This document shows, piece after piece, positions 14,833-24,180 of a stretch of 26,860 nt of DNA (positions are counted from its first letter, which is position 1; each line of letters starts with the position of its first letter). Origin of the DNA: UBA1858 sp965658595 (GTDB lineage Bacteria; Pseudomonadota; Gammaproteobacteria; UBA4575); NCBI GenBank assembly GCA_965658595.1, contig CBFHSW010000020.1:1-26860 (forward strand), in the 5' to 3' direction. The translations under genes and the position numbers were made by a program. Under the pieces are notes generated by a model. That model ran no database searches. It had not been told where the DNA came from and was given only the letters and a program-made list of their open reading frames with translations.

Positions 14833-16956
14833 TTATTGCTTGGCTATAATTCGTTGTTGTTTCTCGTCCCATAGCTGACTGAGATCTGCTGAAACATATG
14901 CAGCCTCAATCAATAAGATATCGTTATTGATATCATCATCTGTGGTCTCTATTGTTTGTGGTGTATCTAGAGATAAATTTTCGCCATCGTCTTCATCTTG
15001 GTCATTTTCAATACCAATAATGCTTTCTAGCGATTTTCGCTTCTCATCTCGTAAGCTAAAGGTTTTTTCACGTTGATTTTGATTGAGTGTGACTGATATT
15101 AAGTTTTGAAGATCATTATTCATCGCGTAAATATCTAACAGCGCTTGATACTTATCATTTTCTTGTGTGCGAAGTTTGTGTGCGTCAATTAATTTATCGA
15201 GTGTACTTTGAGGAATGGTTTGATGAGTTTTAAGTGCTGGTGAAATCTGTGTCCACGGTAAGGCATTATCTAAGCCACGTTCACCATATTTGTTTCGATC
15301 GTAAGTCGCTTCGAACAAAATATCAGGAATAACTCCACGATGTTGCGTGCTCTCACCATTAACTCTGAAATATTGCGCGATAGTGGCTTTTAATTGTCCG
15401 AGTTTGTTGTCGCTTTTTTGGCGGCTGAACTGATTAAGGTCGATTATTTGTTGTACTGAGCCTTTGCCAAATGTTGTTTCTCCAACTACCACCGCACGAC
15501 CATAATCTTGCAAAGCACTACTGACAATCTCAGACGCTGAGGCGCTGTAACGATCGACCAGTACGATCATAGGACCTTGATAGTGAGTACCAGCATCTTT
15601 GTCTTTATGGATATCGATATGACCACTGGAGTCTCTCACTTGAACCACAGGTCCCTTATCAATAAATAATCCCGCTAATTGCGTGGCTTCGATAAGAGAG
15701 CCACCTCCATTAGAACGAAGGTCTAACACCAACGAATCGATATCTTCATCGGCTAGTTCTGTTAATAATGTCTCTACATCACGAGTAGTACTGCGATAGT
15801 TTTTGTCACCATTTTGATAGGCATTAAAGTCCATATAGAAAGTCGGTACGTTAATAATGCCAACCTTAATATCATCCTCAATTGTAATAACATCTTTTTG
15901 AGCTGCTTGTTCTTCGAGTTTAATCTTATTACGGACTATTGTTATATCTTCAGGTGCTGCATCACTGCCTTTATTGCCAGGAATAATTCTTAATTTAACA
16001 GTGCTGTCTTTAGGACCTCGAATTAATGCTACAACTTCATCAAGCCTCCAGCCGATGACATCTGTGAATTCTTTTTCATCTTGTTGGGCAATACCGATAA
16101 TTTTATCTTTGGCATGTAATCTATTACCTAAGTCTGCGGGTCCACCAGGAATAATTTTCTCTACCACAGTGTAATCATCATCTAATTTCAACATAGCGCC
16201 TATACCTTCGAGGGACAGACTCATGCGAATTTCAAAATTGTCATAGCTGCGCGGTGATAAATAGCTAGTATGTGGATCTATAGTGGCAGTAAAGGCATTA
16301 ATATATATTTGAAAGACATCATTGGCATTGAGTTTTTGACTGCGCTTAAGTGAGTTCTCATAGCGCTTAGTTAAAGTGTTTTTAATTTCATCAGTGTCTT
16401 TATCGGCAAGACGTAATGACAACATATCGTTTTTAACACGTCTGCGCCAAAGATCATTCTGTTCTTCTAGTGTCAGTAAGAACTCAGTCTCATCGTTGCG
16501 TATTTCATAATCTTCATCTTTTGAGAAATCAAAGTCTTGTTGTAATTGCTCAATAGCGAATTGCATACGCTCCTCTACACGCTCTTGATAAACAGAAAAA
16601 ATCTCAAAGGCAGGGTTTAGATCACTCATTTTCAATGCGTCATCTAGATTGAGAATATAGCGACTGAATTTATTAATATCTGAGCTCAAGAAATAACTTT
16701 TAGTCGGGTCTAGTGATTTAATATAGAGCTGAAACATCGAGGCAGACAAATCATCATCTATCGCAAAGCGACGATAGTGATATCGACTGAGGAAATCAGC
16801 GATAATATTGGCTGTTCTCATGTGCTCCAATGATGGAGACATTTCCTCATTTGTGCGAGTGGATTTTTCAGTGGCGAATTTCTCATACGCGACACTATGC
16901 AGCGGGATACAAATAAGTAGGGCAGCAAGCCAAAATTGTAAGATATATTTTTGCAC
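14833..16956 (-). CDS. prc: Periplasmic tail-specific (C-terminal processing) protease
   Basis: This serine protease trims or degrades periplasmic proteins with hydrophobic C-termini. It starts with GTG and a signal peptide (MQKYILQFWLAALLICIP, cleavage near residue 23). A long N-terminal helical domain is followed by a PDZ domain (about 240-330). The S41 catalytic core has LRSNGGGSL, SASASEIVSSALQDYG and GETTFGKGSVQQ. By comparison with E. coli Prc the dyad is S473 and K498, spaced 25 as expected, with D484. A C-terminal extension completes 707 residues, close to the 682 of E. coli. No lipoprotein partner (NlpI) is nearby. Confidence 0.95.
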   Translation of the reverse strand: MQKYILQFWLAALLICIPLHSVAYEKFATEKSTRTNEEMSPSLEHMRTANIIADFLSRYHYRRFAIDDDLSASMFQLYIKSLDPTKSYFLSSDINKFSRYILNLDDALKMSDLNPAFEIFSVYQERVEERMQFAIEQLQQDFDFSKDEDYEIRNDETEFLLTLEEQNDLWRRRVKNDMLSLRLADKDTDEIKNTLTKRYENSLKRSQKLNANDVFQIYINAFTATIDPHTSYLSPRSYDNFEIRMSLSLEGIGAMLKLDDDYTVVEKIIPGGPADLGNRLHAKDKIIGIAQQDEKEFTDVIGWRLDEVVALIRGPKDSTVKLRIIPGNKGSDAAPEDITIVRNKIKLEEQAAQKDVITIEDDIKVGIINVPTFYMDFNAYQNGDKNYRSTTRDVETLLTELADEDIDSLVLDLRSNGGGSLIEATQLAGLFIDKGPVVQVRDSSGHIDIHKDKDAGTHYQGPMIVLVDRYSASASEIVSSALQDYGRAVVVGETTFGKGSVQQIIDLNQFSRQKSDNKLGQLKATIAQYFRVNGESTQHRGVIPDILFEATYDRNKYGERGLDNALPWTQISPALKTHQTIPQSTLDKLIDAHKLRTQENDKYQALLDIYAMNNDLQNLISVTLNQNQREKTFSLRDEKRKSLESIIGIENDQDEDDGENLSLDTPQTIETTDDDINNDILLIEAAYVSADLSQLWDEKQQRIIAKQ

Positions 16957-17311
16957 AGTATAAATTTCGCTTCTTTTTGTTGTCAGTATTGGGTTATCGC
17001 TTATGATCGCATATCATCTTGATACAGATAATAAAATGTGACAACTCATAAGTGTAACAATTCGCGTCTTGTATAAAACATTACCATGCCCGACGCCACA
17101 TCTGCACTTAAGTAACCAGTGGCCTATATCTGAGTTAACATCTTAAAGTATTCTTGGGTTCTAACGCGACTGTATCTCTCTATGGTTTCTCGAAGTTTTA
17201 TTATTTAGGCACTATAATCTATGAGTAAGCACTGGAAAAAATATACCATATATTATGTAAAGTACTGATAATGTTCATTATAATTAATAGAGCATTCTAC
17301 AAGGTGGCGTA
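16957..17311. other. Gene-free intergenic region with divergent promoters
   Basis: These 355 bases separate the divergent prc and thioesterase genes and must hold both promoters. TATAAT occurs at 17213-17218 and 17279-17284 on the plus strand, without a good -35. An imperfect dyad ATGAT-CGCAT-ATCAT lies around 17003-17017 on the prc side. AAGGTGG at 17301-17307 is the ribosome site of the thioesterase. I see no RNA gene; a 15-codon ORF from 17221 has no ribosome site. Confidence 0.4.
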
Positions 17312-17806
17312 ATGGCAAACAAAATTAAACAAGAAAAACAATTATTCATGACGCGGTTAATGACACCTGATATGTCAAACTTCTCAGGCAAAGTGCATGG
17401 TGGCACTATCCTAAAGCTACTCGATGAGGCTGCATTTTCTTGTGCCTCACGCTATTGCAAAACTTACGTGGTGACCGCATCGTTGGATCAGGTGGTATTT
17501 AAAAAACCAATAACAGTGGGTGATCTTGTCACATTCAAATGCCATGTTAATTATGTAGGAAGAAGTTCGATGGAGATTGGCATTCGTGTTGAGGGTGAAA
17601 AAATAAGAGAAAAAACTCAATATCACGCGATTTCTTGTTATTTTACCATGGTGTCTGTGGATGAAGACGGTAAAACTTTACCAGTGCCTCGTTTGCAGTT
17701 AGATTCAGAGGCAGAAGAAAAGCTATTTCAAGCAGGTAAGATGCGCTGCGCCATGCGCAAAGAAATACAAGAGCGCAACCTGAAATTGCATGTCGGTATT
17801 GATTGA
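17312..17806 (+). CDS. Acyl-CoA thioesterase, hotdog fold (YciA-like)
   Basis: This enzyme hydrolyses acyl-CoA thioesters. The hotdog signature GKVHGGTILKLLDEAA (about 26-41) contains the HGG and D-E residues of the YciA/BACH group. It is followed by FKKPITVGDLVTFKCHVNYVGRSSMEIG and the typical YFTMVSVDEDGK strand. At 164 residues it is slightly longer than YciA, with a charged C-terminal helix. The natural chain length is not predictable. Its stop lies one base from the stop of the convergent aminotransferase, leaving no room for a terminator. Confidence 0.92.
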   Translation: MANKIKQEKQLFMTRLMTPDMSNFSGKVHGGTILKLLDEAAFSCASRYCKTYVVTASLDQVVFKKPITVGDLVTFKCHVNYVGRSSMEIGIRVEGEKIREKTQYHAISCYFTMVSVDEDGKTLPVPRLQLDSEAEEKLFQAGKMRCAMRKEIQERNLKLHVGID

Positions 17807-17807
17807 G

Positions 17808-18965
17808 TTAACTCAGAGCCTTGAGTCCTGATGTTAATTTTTTGATGCCTAGCTCCACACTCTCGGAAGTCAACGCTCCATAAGAAATTCTCAGATATGT
17901 GCCATCAGGTGCTGCAAAAGCACTGCCTGGAATGGTGGCAATCCCGTGTTGTTGTATTAACGTTTTCGCTAATTTTAAGTCATCCATGTGAATATTTAAT
18001 TTAGCAAATATATAAAAAGCTCCTTCAGAGTAGGCTTCTTGTAATAACAAACCGGATTGATTGAGTGTGTCTAAACAGACTTTTCTCGATTGTTGAATTA
18101 CTTTTAGTTTTTCGCTAATAAATTCATAAGGTGCTTGATGAGCCCCAATAGCCGCAAGTTGTGAAATGATAGGCGGTGATATTAAAACAGTATCTTGTAC
18201 TTTTTTGATGGCCAAGAATAGCGATTTTGGTATCACCATATACCCAACTCGCCATCCTGCAAAACCATAGGCTTTAGACATGGAGTAAAGGCTAATGGTG
18301 TGACCTTGTGCATTAGGCAAACTTGCTACTGAGAAGTGTTGATGTTGATCATAGACAAAATCCTCATAGGCTTCGTCTGTAATATGATAGACCCCATGAA
18401 ATCCACATAGTTTATTGATGGCTGTTAATTCTTGCTGTGTATAAACGGCACCACTTGGATTATTAGGTGACACTGTCACAATGGCACGAGTTTTTTTAGT
18501 AATAGCGTGTTCAATTAACTCTATATCAGGGTGAAAGTCTGCTTTAGTAGGCACACACACTGGCTTTGCGTTAGCTAATTTAATGGCCATCTCATGATTG
18601 AAATAATAGGGTGTTAATAAAATAATTTCATCATCAGGATCTGTTAGTGTAAGTATTAAAGAACTGAAGGCCATGTTGGATCCAGCCGTCACGAACACAC
18701 AACTGTTATCATCTACTTTAATATTGTTGCGTGTGTCTAATTTATCTTGAAGTGCGCTTTGAAGAGCAGGTAGCCCTTCAACTGGGCCATATAAATCACA
18801 GTGACCTGTTTTTAGGTGTCGCTGCAAATGCTGGAATGCTTGTTCCGGTGGATGGTAATAGGCAACACCCTGACCCAAAGAAATCGTCTTAGGTGTTTCT
18901 TTCACCCACTGATTAATGATGGGGATGATAGGGGCTTGAACTGCTTGCGTGCGCTGACTGCTCAT
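17808..18965 (-). CDS. PLP-dependent class I/II aminotransferase
   Basis: This fold-type I aminotransferase has the PLP lysine at K231 (SLYSMSKAYGFAGWRVGY). Other expected residues are N169 (SPNNPSG), D197 and Y200 (ITDEAYEDF), and the C-terminal YLRISYGA arginine that binds the substrate carboxylate. At 385 residues it is normal for the aspartate/aromatic/kynurenine aminotransferase-like group. The amino-acid specificity cannot be read from sequence. It follows the VWA gene on the same strand after 95 bases, probably as a separate unit. Confidence 0.9.
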   Translation of the reverse strand: MSSQRTQAVQAPIIPIINQWVKETPKTISLGQGVAYYHPPEQAFQHLQRHLKTGHCDLYGPVEGLPALQSALQDKLDTRNNIKVDDNSCVFVTAGSNMAFSSLILTLTDPDDEIILLTPYYFNHEMAIKLANAKPVCVPTKADFHPDIELIEHAITKKTRAIVTVSPNNPSGAVYTQQELTAINKLCGFHGVYHITDEAYEDFVYDQHQHFSVASLPNAQGHTISLYSMSKAYGFAGWRVGYMVIPKSLFLAIKKVQDTVLISPPIISQLAAIGAHQAPYEFISEKLKVIQQSRKVCLDTLNQSGLLLQEAYSEGAFYIFAKLNIHMDDLKLAKTLIQQHGIATIPGSAFAAPDGTYLRISYGALTSESVELGIKKLTSGLKALS

Positions 18966-19060
18966 AATTCAATTCTTGCAATAATAATTAGGGAGTATCA
19001 GGTGGTACCCAACAGCATCATTTGATCTGTGAGGGTCAAGGCTTTGATACACACTTATTT

Positions 19061-21325
19061 TTACATTGTTAAGCGGCGATAAATATCCGAAACCTTGTAA
19101 GGTAGTTTATCGATCTGATTAACAATAGCAAAGTTGACAGGGCCATACATGTGTTGGAGATAATCCATGGCTTCCTCGTCTATGGTAATACAGAATGGAT
19201 GGATGCCTAAATATTTAGCTTCAATCAGAGCGCGTCGTGTATCTTCAATGCCATACACACCGCGGTAACCATCTCGATCGTCAGGTCGTCCATCAGAAAG
19301 AGTGATTAATACTTTAGTTTTGGCCTCAACCTTGGCTAGTAGTTTGGACAAATGTCTAATGGCTACACCCATGCGTGTGTAGTCTTTAGGTTTAATATTA
19401 GCGATACGTTCTTTAACTGTGGATGTGTAGTTCTCATCAAATTCTTTGATTCTATATAGATCACACTGTTCATGAGTAACTCCAGAAAAACCATAGATGG
19501 CATATCGATCACCTAACTTCTCCAGTGATTCGCATAATAAAATCAGAGCTTCACGCTCCATATCATTGATCCATCCGGATGTTGATCCGCTCATATCAAC
19601 CATAAACATCACGGCAATATTACGATCCACTTTACGCTGCTTAATAAATAGGTTTTGATCGAGCTCTTCACCGTTAATAATATCGGCATAAGAATTGATG
19701 ACAGCATCAAGATCGATGTCTTCACCATAGGGTTGTTTGTGGATGCGTCGATCTTCTTCTCTGAGCGCTTCAAACGTACGATGCAGTTGTTTAAGTAAGT
19801 TGCGATGTTTAGCCAGAGTCTGTTCAACAAAATTAGAAGATTTTCCAGTTACATCATATTCACGCAGCTGGCACCATTGTTTACGATATTGTTGGCGTGA
19901 GTGATCCCATTCGTCATATAAAAACACTTCACTATCATCTTCACGCAGTGCGGTCTCTTGCTCGACGTCATTGTCTCCACCAGAAGTTTGTGTCTGATCA
20001 GTTTGCAAGTAATCTTCGGGTATTTCCCCTAAGTCTTGTTGAATAGAATCTAATAACTCTTGAATGTCATCTGGAGTATCAACATCTTCACCATCAAACT
20101 CTAATTCAACACGATAGCCATCGGGCATTTCATCGTCATCAATTTCTTTGACCTGAAAGCGTTTATCTTCTGCTTCCTCATCCATAGGCATGTCAGGCTG
20201 ATCGTTTATTAATTCCTGTTCTAATTGGTTTAGGCGAGCTTGTAGATCGGACTTATCATGATCGACACGTTCATTCATTTTCTCTCTTGCTAGCGAGGGA
20301 TCTAATTCACCCTGATAGAGAGTTGCTTGCGGTCGATAATCATTATCATATAAAGCATACAGTAGACTGGCGCTGTCATGCGCACTGGCCTTGGGTTGTG
20401 ATAATTGTGTGACAGCCTGCTGCCATACGGGAGGTAAGTCTTGAGCATTTAACAGTGAATTGAATTGCTTCATGGCGCGTGCAATGCCGGGTAGTTCTCG
20501 TTCTATATTGGCATCTAAACGAACGGTTTCTAAGCTGTGAAATAGACTGACTGCATCTGCCGGGTCGCTGAATGTTTGGGTAAGTTGCTGAACATCCACT
20601 CGCCATGTACCAAACCAAGATTGTGCCCACTGGTGGATGGCGATAGTTTTGTACAAAGAGAAATTCTCTTCGTAGCTGCCAAATGTTGAAATATTCTCAG
20701 GTAGGTGGATAGTTTCTGTATCGGTAAATAATCGATCGCCTTGCTTCAGCGTTAAACTGCGTCCGTTAAGTCCTGTAATAATACTTTCCACTATGCGGCT
20801 GATATCTTGGTAGCTGACTGATGTGTCTGCATAGGTAGTGTTATCTATGTATTTGTCCAGCGCTTGCATGGTCTCGATGCTGGCATCAATTCCGCTTTCT
20901 ATGAATACGCTATTAATATGCGATATCCAATCTTGCCAAGCGAGTTCTTCGACCACTTTCAAGCTGATTGCACCTAGGTGACAAAATTGAAAAGCTAACT
21001 CGATATCGGTTTGAGTCAATTCATCGACTGAGGCTATAAAGCGCTCTTGATCTGCCAGACTGGATTCTGCTAGCAGTTGTGCTGGCTTAAAGACAGTTCG
21101 TTTGGGATTGAGTACAGGCTCGACTAGTAATTCCAGACGAAGCTCAACTTCGCGCTCACCCATGCCGCCATAACTGGAGCTGTTTTGATTCTTCCCTGTG
21201 CGTACAGGTGATCGAATGTAGCCACCATCTTTTGAATAGGCCTTGATTTCATATTCAGGCTGATCATCAGTATTTTGTGGTTTGGGGGTGGACTTCTTTT
21301 TGGATGTCCAAAATTTAAAATTCAT
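19061..21325 (-). CDS. NorD/CbbO-like VWA-domain protein
   Basis: This 754-residue protein has a C-terminal von Willebrand A domain with a complete MIDAS start, MFMVDMSGSTSGW (D577), followed by GFSG and ITLSDGRPDDRDGY. A long helical N-terminal part (about 60-370) precedes a very acidic linker (about 370-465, with MDEEAEDKRF and DGEDVDTPDD). This is the layout of NorD and CbbO, which work with a MoxR-type ATPase (NorQ/CbbQ) to mature nitric oxide reductase or Rubisco. No such ATPase, nor any nor or cbb gene, is in the window. It starts three bases after the J-protein gene, so the two form one operon. The family is secure; the client protein is unknown. Confidence 0.85.
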   Translation of the reverse strand: MNFKFWTSKKKSTPKPQNTDDQPEYEIKAYSKDGGYIRSPVRTGKNQNSSSYGGMGEREVELRLELLVEPVLNPKRTVFKPAQLLAESSLADQERFIASVDELTQTDIELAFQFCHLGAISLKVVEELAWQDWISHINSVFIESGIDASIETMQALDKYIDNTTYADTSVSYQDISRIVESIITGLNGRSLTLKQGDRLFTDTETIHLPENISTFGSYEENFSLYKTIAIHQWAQSWFGTWRVDVQQLTQTFSDPADAVSLFHSLETVRLDANIERELPGIARAMKQFNSLLNAQDLPPVWQQAVTQLSQPKASAHDSASLLYALYDNDYRPQATLYQGELDPSLAREKMNERVDHDKSDLQARLNQLEQELINDQPDMPMDEEAEDKRFQVKEIDDDEMPDGYRVELEFDGEDVDTPDDIQELLDSIQQDLGEIPEDYLQTDQTQTSGGDNDVEQETALREDDSEVFLYDEWDHSRQQYRKQWCQLREYDVTGKSSNFVEQTLAKHRNLLKQLHRTFEALREEDRRIHKQPYGEDIDLDAVINSYADIINGEELDQNLFIKQRKVDRNIAVMFMVDMSGSTSGWINDMEREALILLCESLEKLGDRYAIYGFSGVTHEQCDLYRIKEFDENYTSTVKERIANIKPKDYTRMGVAIRHLSKLLAKVEAKTKVLITLSDGRPDDRDGYRGVYGIEDTRRALIEAKYLGIHPFCITIDEEAMDYLQHMYGPVNFAIVNQIDKLPYKVSDIYRRLTM

Positions 21326-21328
21326 GGT

Positions 21329-21823
21329 CTAGTTTTCAGTGGCATCCAATAGGACATCCCTAGCTTGATTGATTTTGGTGGCAAGATGGCTTGAGCCGCC
21401 ACGATCTGGATGCATTTTTTGCATTAATTGTTTGTGAGCTTGAGTGATATCCTCTCTGCTCGCACCCGGCTCTAGGTTTAGAATAGCATAGGCCTCGCTA
21501 ACCGTGAGGGCGGCGGAAGTCTTTGTACTGTTTCTAGATTGCTGATCAGCCCCAGGATTTTGTTGGCCACGAAAAGTATTGATAGTACGACGTAGCATTG
21601 GCAAATAAGCCAGCAAGCCAAATAGGCGTCTTGCTACAGGTAAGATGGCACCAATCAGAGCGTATAGCCAATGCATACGTCCAGTGGCCACCAGGCCAAG
21701 TAAAATTACACCTATCATGATCATTGCGATCTGCCATTGTCTATTAGCAGGCTGTTGTTTGAGCCAACGTAAAGCCAGTAACATAATAACGACAGCTACT
21801 AATATGAGGATTATTCGTATCAT
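21329..21823 (-). CDS. Membrane-anchored J-domain protein
   Basis: This 164-residue protein has about three N-terminal hydrophobic segments (about 3-20, 32-47, 52-72), a polar linker and a C-terminal J domain (about 107-164). The J domain carries the key MHPDRGG (HPD at 138-140) after AYAILNLEPGASREDI, ending in INQARDVLLD. The arrangement resembles small membrane DnaJ-like or TIM14-like co-chaperones that recruit DnaK to the membrane. The immediately downstream VWA gene, three bases away, suggests a joint role in folding or maturing a client (inference). No ribosome site is obvious. It is divergent from the EamA transporter. Confidence 0.86.
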   Translation of the reverse strand: MIRIILILVAVVIMLLALRWLKQQPANRQWQIAMIMIGVILLGLVATGRMHWLYALIGAILPVARRLFGLLAYLPMLRRTINTFRGQQNPGADQQSRNSTKTSAALTVSEAYAILNLEPGASREDITQAHKQLMQKMHPDRGGSSHLATKINQARDVLLDATEN

Positions 21824-22020
21824 TAGGTTTGCACATGCCCGTGGTTTTTCATGAAATAAATATCAGTATGGATTATGTTGAGGATAGGGTAAGCTCCGAT
21901 CATTAAACGCTATGGCTGCTAGTTATATGTCGAGATTATACCAAGCATTTGCTCTGCAATAAAAAGCTTTCCACACAGTTTGCTTGTGCTGACATAAACG
22001 ACTTAAACCGGCGACCCAAT

Positions 22021-22081
22021 AACACGATTAAAACACGATTAAGAATTCATAATGATGATAACCATACCAACAACACGATTA
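22021..22081. repeat. Three direct copies of AACACGATTA
   Basis: Identical ten-base copies lie at 22021-22030, 22032-22041 and 22072-22081. The first two are offset by 11 bases, one helical turn; the third falls in the first codons of the EamA transporter gene. They flank its start codon and could be a regulator-binding array, or simple duplication. Confidence 0.55.
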
Positions 22082-22963
22082 CTTGATTGGTGTTTCTTGA
22101 TGGCGTTAGTAGTGATGTTTGGTTCTGCTTTTCTACTCACCAAAATCGCGGTACAAGAAATACCCCCTATGTTAGTGGTGGCAGGTAGAATCGTGATTGG
22201 TGCATTAATTTTATTGGTATTAGCACTTTGGCAGGGCGAGCGATTTGCTAGTCTAAAGTCATGTTGGAAAATCATCGTTGTTCTGGCTATTACTGGCAAC
22301 TGTGTGCCGTTTTTTTTAATCACCTGGGGGCAGCAATATGTAGACAGTGGTCTGGCAGGTATTTTAATGGCAATGATGCCTTTGAGTACTATATTGCTAG
22401 CTCATTTTTTTGTCAGTGATGAACATATTACGGCCAATAAATTATTTGGTTTTCTGGTCGGCTTTGCGGGTGTGGTGATATTAATGCTGCCTCAAATTAA
22501 TTCCGATGCACAATATCATTGGCTACATTTGGTTGCCATGTTATCAATTTTGAGTGGTGCTATCAGTTATGCAATAAACTCAGTGGTAGCACATAAATTA
22601 CCAAAAATGAGTCTGACTTTATTATCCGCGGGAGTGCTATTTGCAGCTTCGGTAATGATATTACCTATAGCTATTTGGTCGACTTACGGATGGAAGCCTG
22701 ACGTGAGTAATAGCTCTTTGCTAGCACTATTGGTTTTGGGTCTATTCCCGAGTGGTTTAGCGACTATTATCTATTTCAGTCTGATTCGTCGAGCGGGCGC
22801 AGCTTTTATGTCACAAACGAATTATCTCATTCCATTGTGGGCTGTTTTTATGGGAGTGGCATTTGGTCATGAACATATCAGTTTAAATGCGCTAATTGCT
22901 CTGACCGTTATATTGTCAGGAATTGCGCTTGCGCAAACGAAATCTCAAACACAGCAGACTTGA
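22052..22963 (+). CDS. EamA/DMT-family transporter
   Basis: This inner-membrane drug/metabolite transporter-superfamily protein of 303 residues has ten predicted helices in two EamA repeats. Recognisable segments are FGSAFLLTKIAV with PPMLVVAGRIVIGAL in the first, and GAISYAINSVVAHKLP with FPSGLATIIYFSLIRRAGA and PLWAVFMGVAFGHE in the second. Substrates of such proteins (amino acids, sugars, nucleobases) cannot be predicted. The repeats of AACACGATTA around the start may regulate it. It is convergent with the cupin gene. Confidence 0.92.
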   Translation: MMITIPTTRLLDWCFLMALVVMFGSAFLLTKIAVQEIPPMLVVAGRIVIGALILLVLALWQGERFASLKSCWKIIVVLAITGNCVPFFLITWGQQYVDSGLAGILMAMMPLSTILLAHFFVSDEHITANKLFGFLVGFAGVVILMLPQINSDAQYHWLHLVAMLSILSGAISYAINSVVAHKLPKMSLTLLSAGVLFAASVMILPIAIWSTYGWKPDVSNSSLLALLVLGLFPSGLATIIYFSLIRRAGAAFMSQTNYLIPLWAVFMGVAFGHEHISLNALIALTVILSGIALAQTKSQTQQT

Positions 22964-22979
22964 TATACAGAGACATAAT

Positions 22980-23648
22980 TTATAACCCTCCGACTCGAAC
23001 ATAGATTAAACAACCTTGTTTAGAAAATGGTGTGTGAGTACTCATGTGAGGAGCGCGTATCCATGTGCCGGCTGGATATTCTCCATGTTCATCTTCAAAA
23101 GTACCTTCCAGCACCAGAATCTCCTCCCCTCCAGGGTGTGTGTGGCGTGAGAAATATGTATTAGGTTCCCATCTCACTAAAGCCATACTCTCAGGTCGAT
23201 CTGCTTGAGAATACAATGGGAGTACTTTTAATCCCTCAACCATACCTTGTAACCATTGAGTCTCTTGGCTATTAATTTTGACTTGAGGGCGATCAGTACC
23301 CTCATACTGCTTGAGGCGAACAAATATCGTGCAACCACTATCAGAATAAGGTGCATGTTGACTACCATCAGGATTCAGTAAATAGCTGCCCTTAGGATAA
23401 CGGCCATGCTCATCACAAAACTCACCATCCAGCACCAAAATCTCTTCTCCTTGAGGGTGCTGATGGGTTCTGAATTTTCCACCTGCATCGTAGCGAACTA
23501 TACTAGTTACTGGGCCATACTCCCCACCTTCACGGTATAAAGGTTTACGCCATACTGTCTGGCTGGGACTACTTTGCCAATCCATATTTTCGGTATTAAC
23601 AACCACACGTTTTGATAGATCGCTATTGATATCGTCAGAGGGATGCAT
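22980..23648 (-). CDS. Double-cupin protein, ChrR-like
   Basis: Two similar cupin halves are present. The first has H62, H64, E68 and H98 (THQHPQGEEILVLDG, GSQHAPY). The second has H169, H171, E175 and H205 (HTHPGGEEILVLEG, STHTPF). Each set is a full 3-His/1-Glu metal site. The sequence is like the C-terminal cupin of the anti-sigma factor ChrR, but the zinc-binding anti-sigma domain is missing, so this is a stand-alone protein. It may be an enzyme or sensor of reactive oxygen or metal; I cannot tell which. It starts two bases after the TlpA-like gene and is surely co-transcribed with it. Confidence 0.85.
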   Translation of the reverse strand: MHPSDDINSDLSKRVVVNTENMDWQSSPSQTVWRKPLYREGGEYGPVTSIVRYDAGGKFRTHQHPQGEEILVLDGEFCDEHGRYPKGSYLLNPDGSQHAPYSDSGCTIFVRLKQYEGTDRPQVKINSQETQWLQGMVEGLKVLPLYSQADRPESMALVRWEPNTYFSRHTHPGGEEILVLEGTFEDEHGEYPAGTWIRAPHMSTHTPFSKQGCLIYVRVGGL

Positions 23649-23650
23649 AC

Positions 23651-24157
23651 TCAGTCCTCGACTAGCATTAATAATGCATCGAGATCGATCATGCTTGGAT
23701 GATCGGCTACTAACTCATTGCTATGATCATAGAGTAGATATGAAGGCGTGCCGACAAGATTCTTATCAGCCGCTTTTTGATGATAGGCGGCGGCCGCTTT
23801 AAAGTTGGTCAACACATGTGCGTAATTAAGTTGATGCTGTTTGACTAAACTCTCTGTTAACTCAGGATTTTCTTCTCCATCAATCACAACACCAAGTATG
23901 GTCATATGGATGTCTGGATTGTCTTGCATAAGCTGAGCGATTTTTTTGAAATCTCTCTTACATGGTCCACAGAAGGTCGCCCAGAACATCACCAAGTCGT
24001 AGCGCTCAAGTGCTAGATTATGTTGAATAAAGGTATCTACATTTTGGCTGTCATCACTGATGGTGTAGGGTGATGCTTGCGTGCTATTTGTGAATAGCAA
24101 AGTGGTGAGTAGTAAGCTACAGAGGAGTTTGAAATTGTGCATGGTCATTTGTTTCAT
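23651..24157 (-). CDS. TlpA/ResA-like periplasmic thioredoxin
   Basis: This is a secreted thiol-disulfide protein with a signal peptide (hydrophobic core LLCSLLLTTLLF, cleavage near TQA at residue 28). The thioredoxin active site is C63/C66 in MFWATFCGPCKRDF. The conserved cis-proline is in VGTPSYLLYD. The usual Trp before the first Cys is Phe here, and the CGPC core is unchanged. The length of 168 residues fits. It probably reduces or senses periplasmic thiols, with dsbD-like electron supply elsewhere. It lies between a secreted four-Cys protein and the double cupin in a same-strand run. Confidence 0.9.
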   Translation of the reverse strand: MKQMTMHNFKLLCSLLLTTLLFTNSTQASPYTISDDSQNVDTFIQHNLALERYDLVMFWATFCGPCKRDFKKIAQLMQDNPDIHMTILGVVIDGEENPELTESLVKQHQLNYAHVLTNFKAAAAYHQKAADKNLVGTPSYLLYDHSNELVADHPSMIDLDALLMLVED

Positions 24158-24180
24158 AGTGAGTGATCTTTTCTAGCGGG

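Noticed and set aside
17221..17268. 15-codon ORF (MSKHWKKYTIYYVKY) downstream of a TATAAT
   Set aside because: No Shine-Dalgarno sequence, no conservation evidence, and too short to call.
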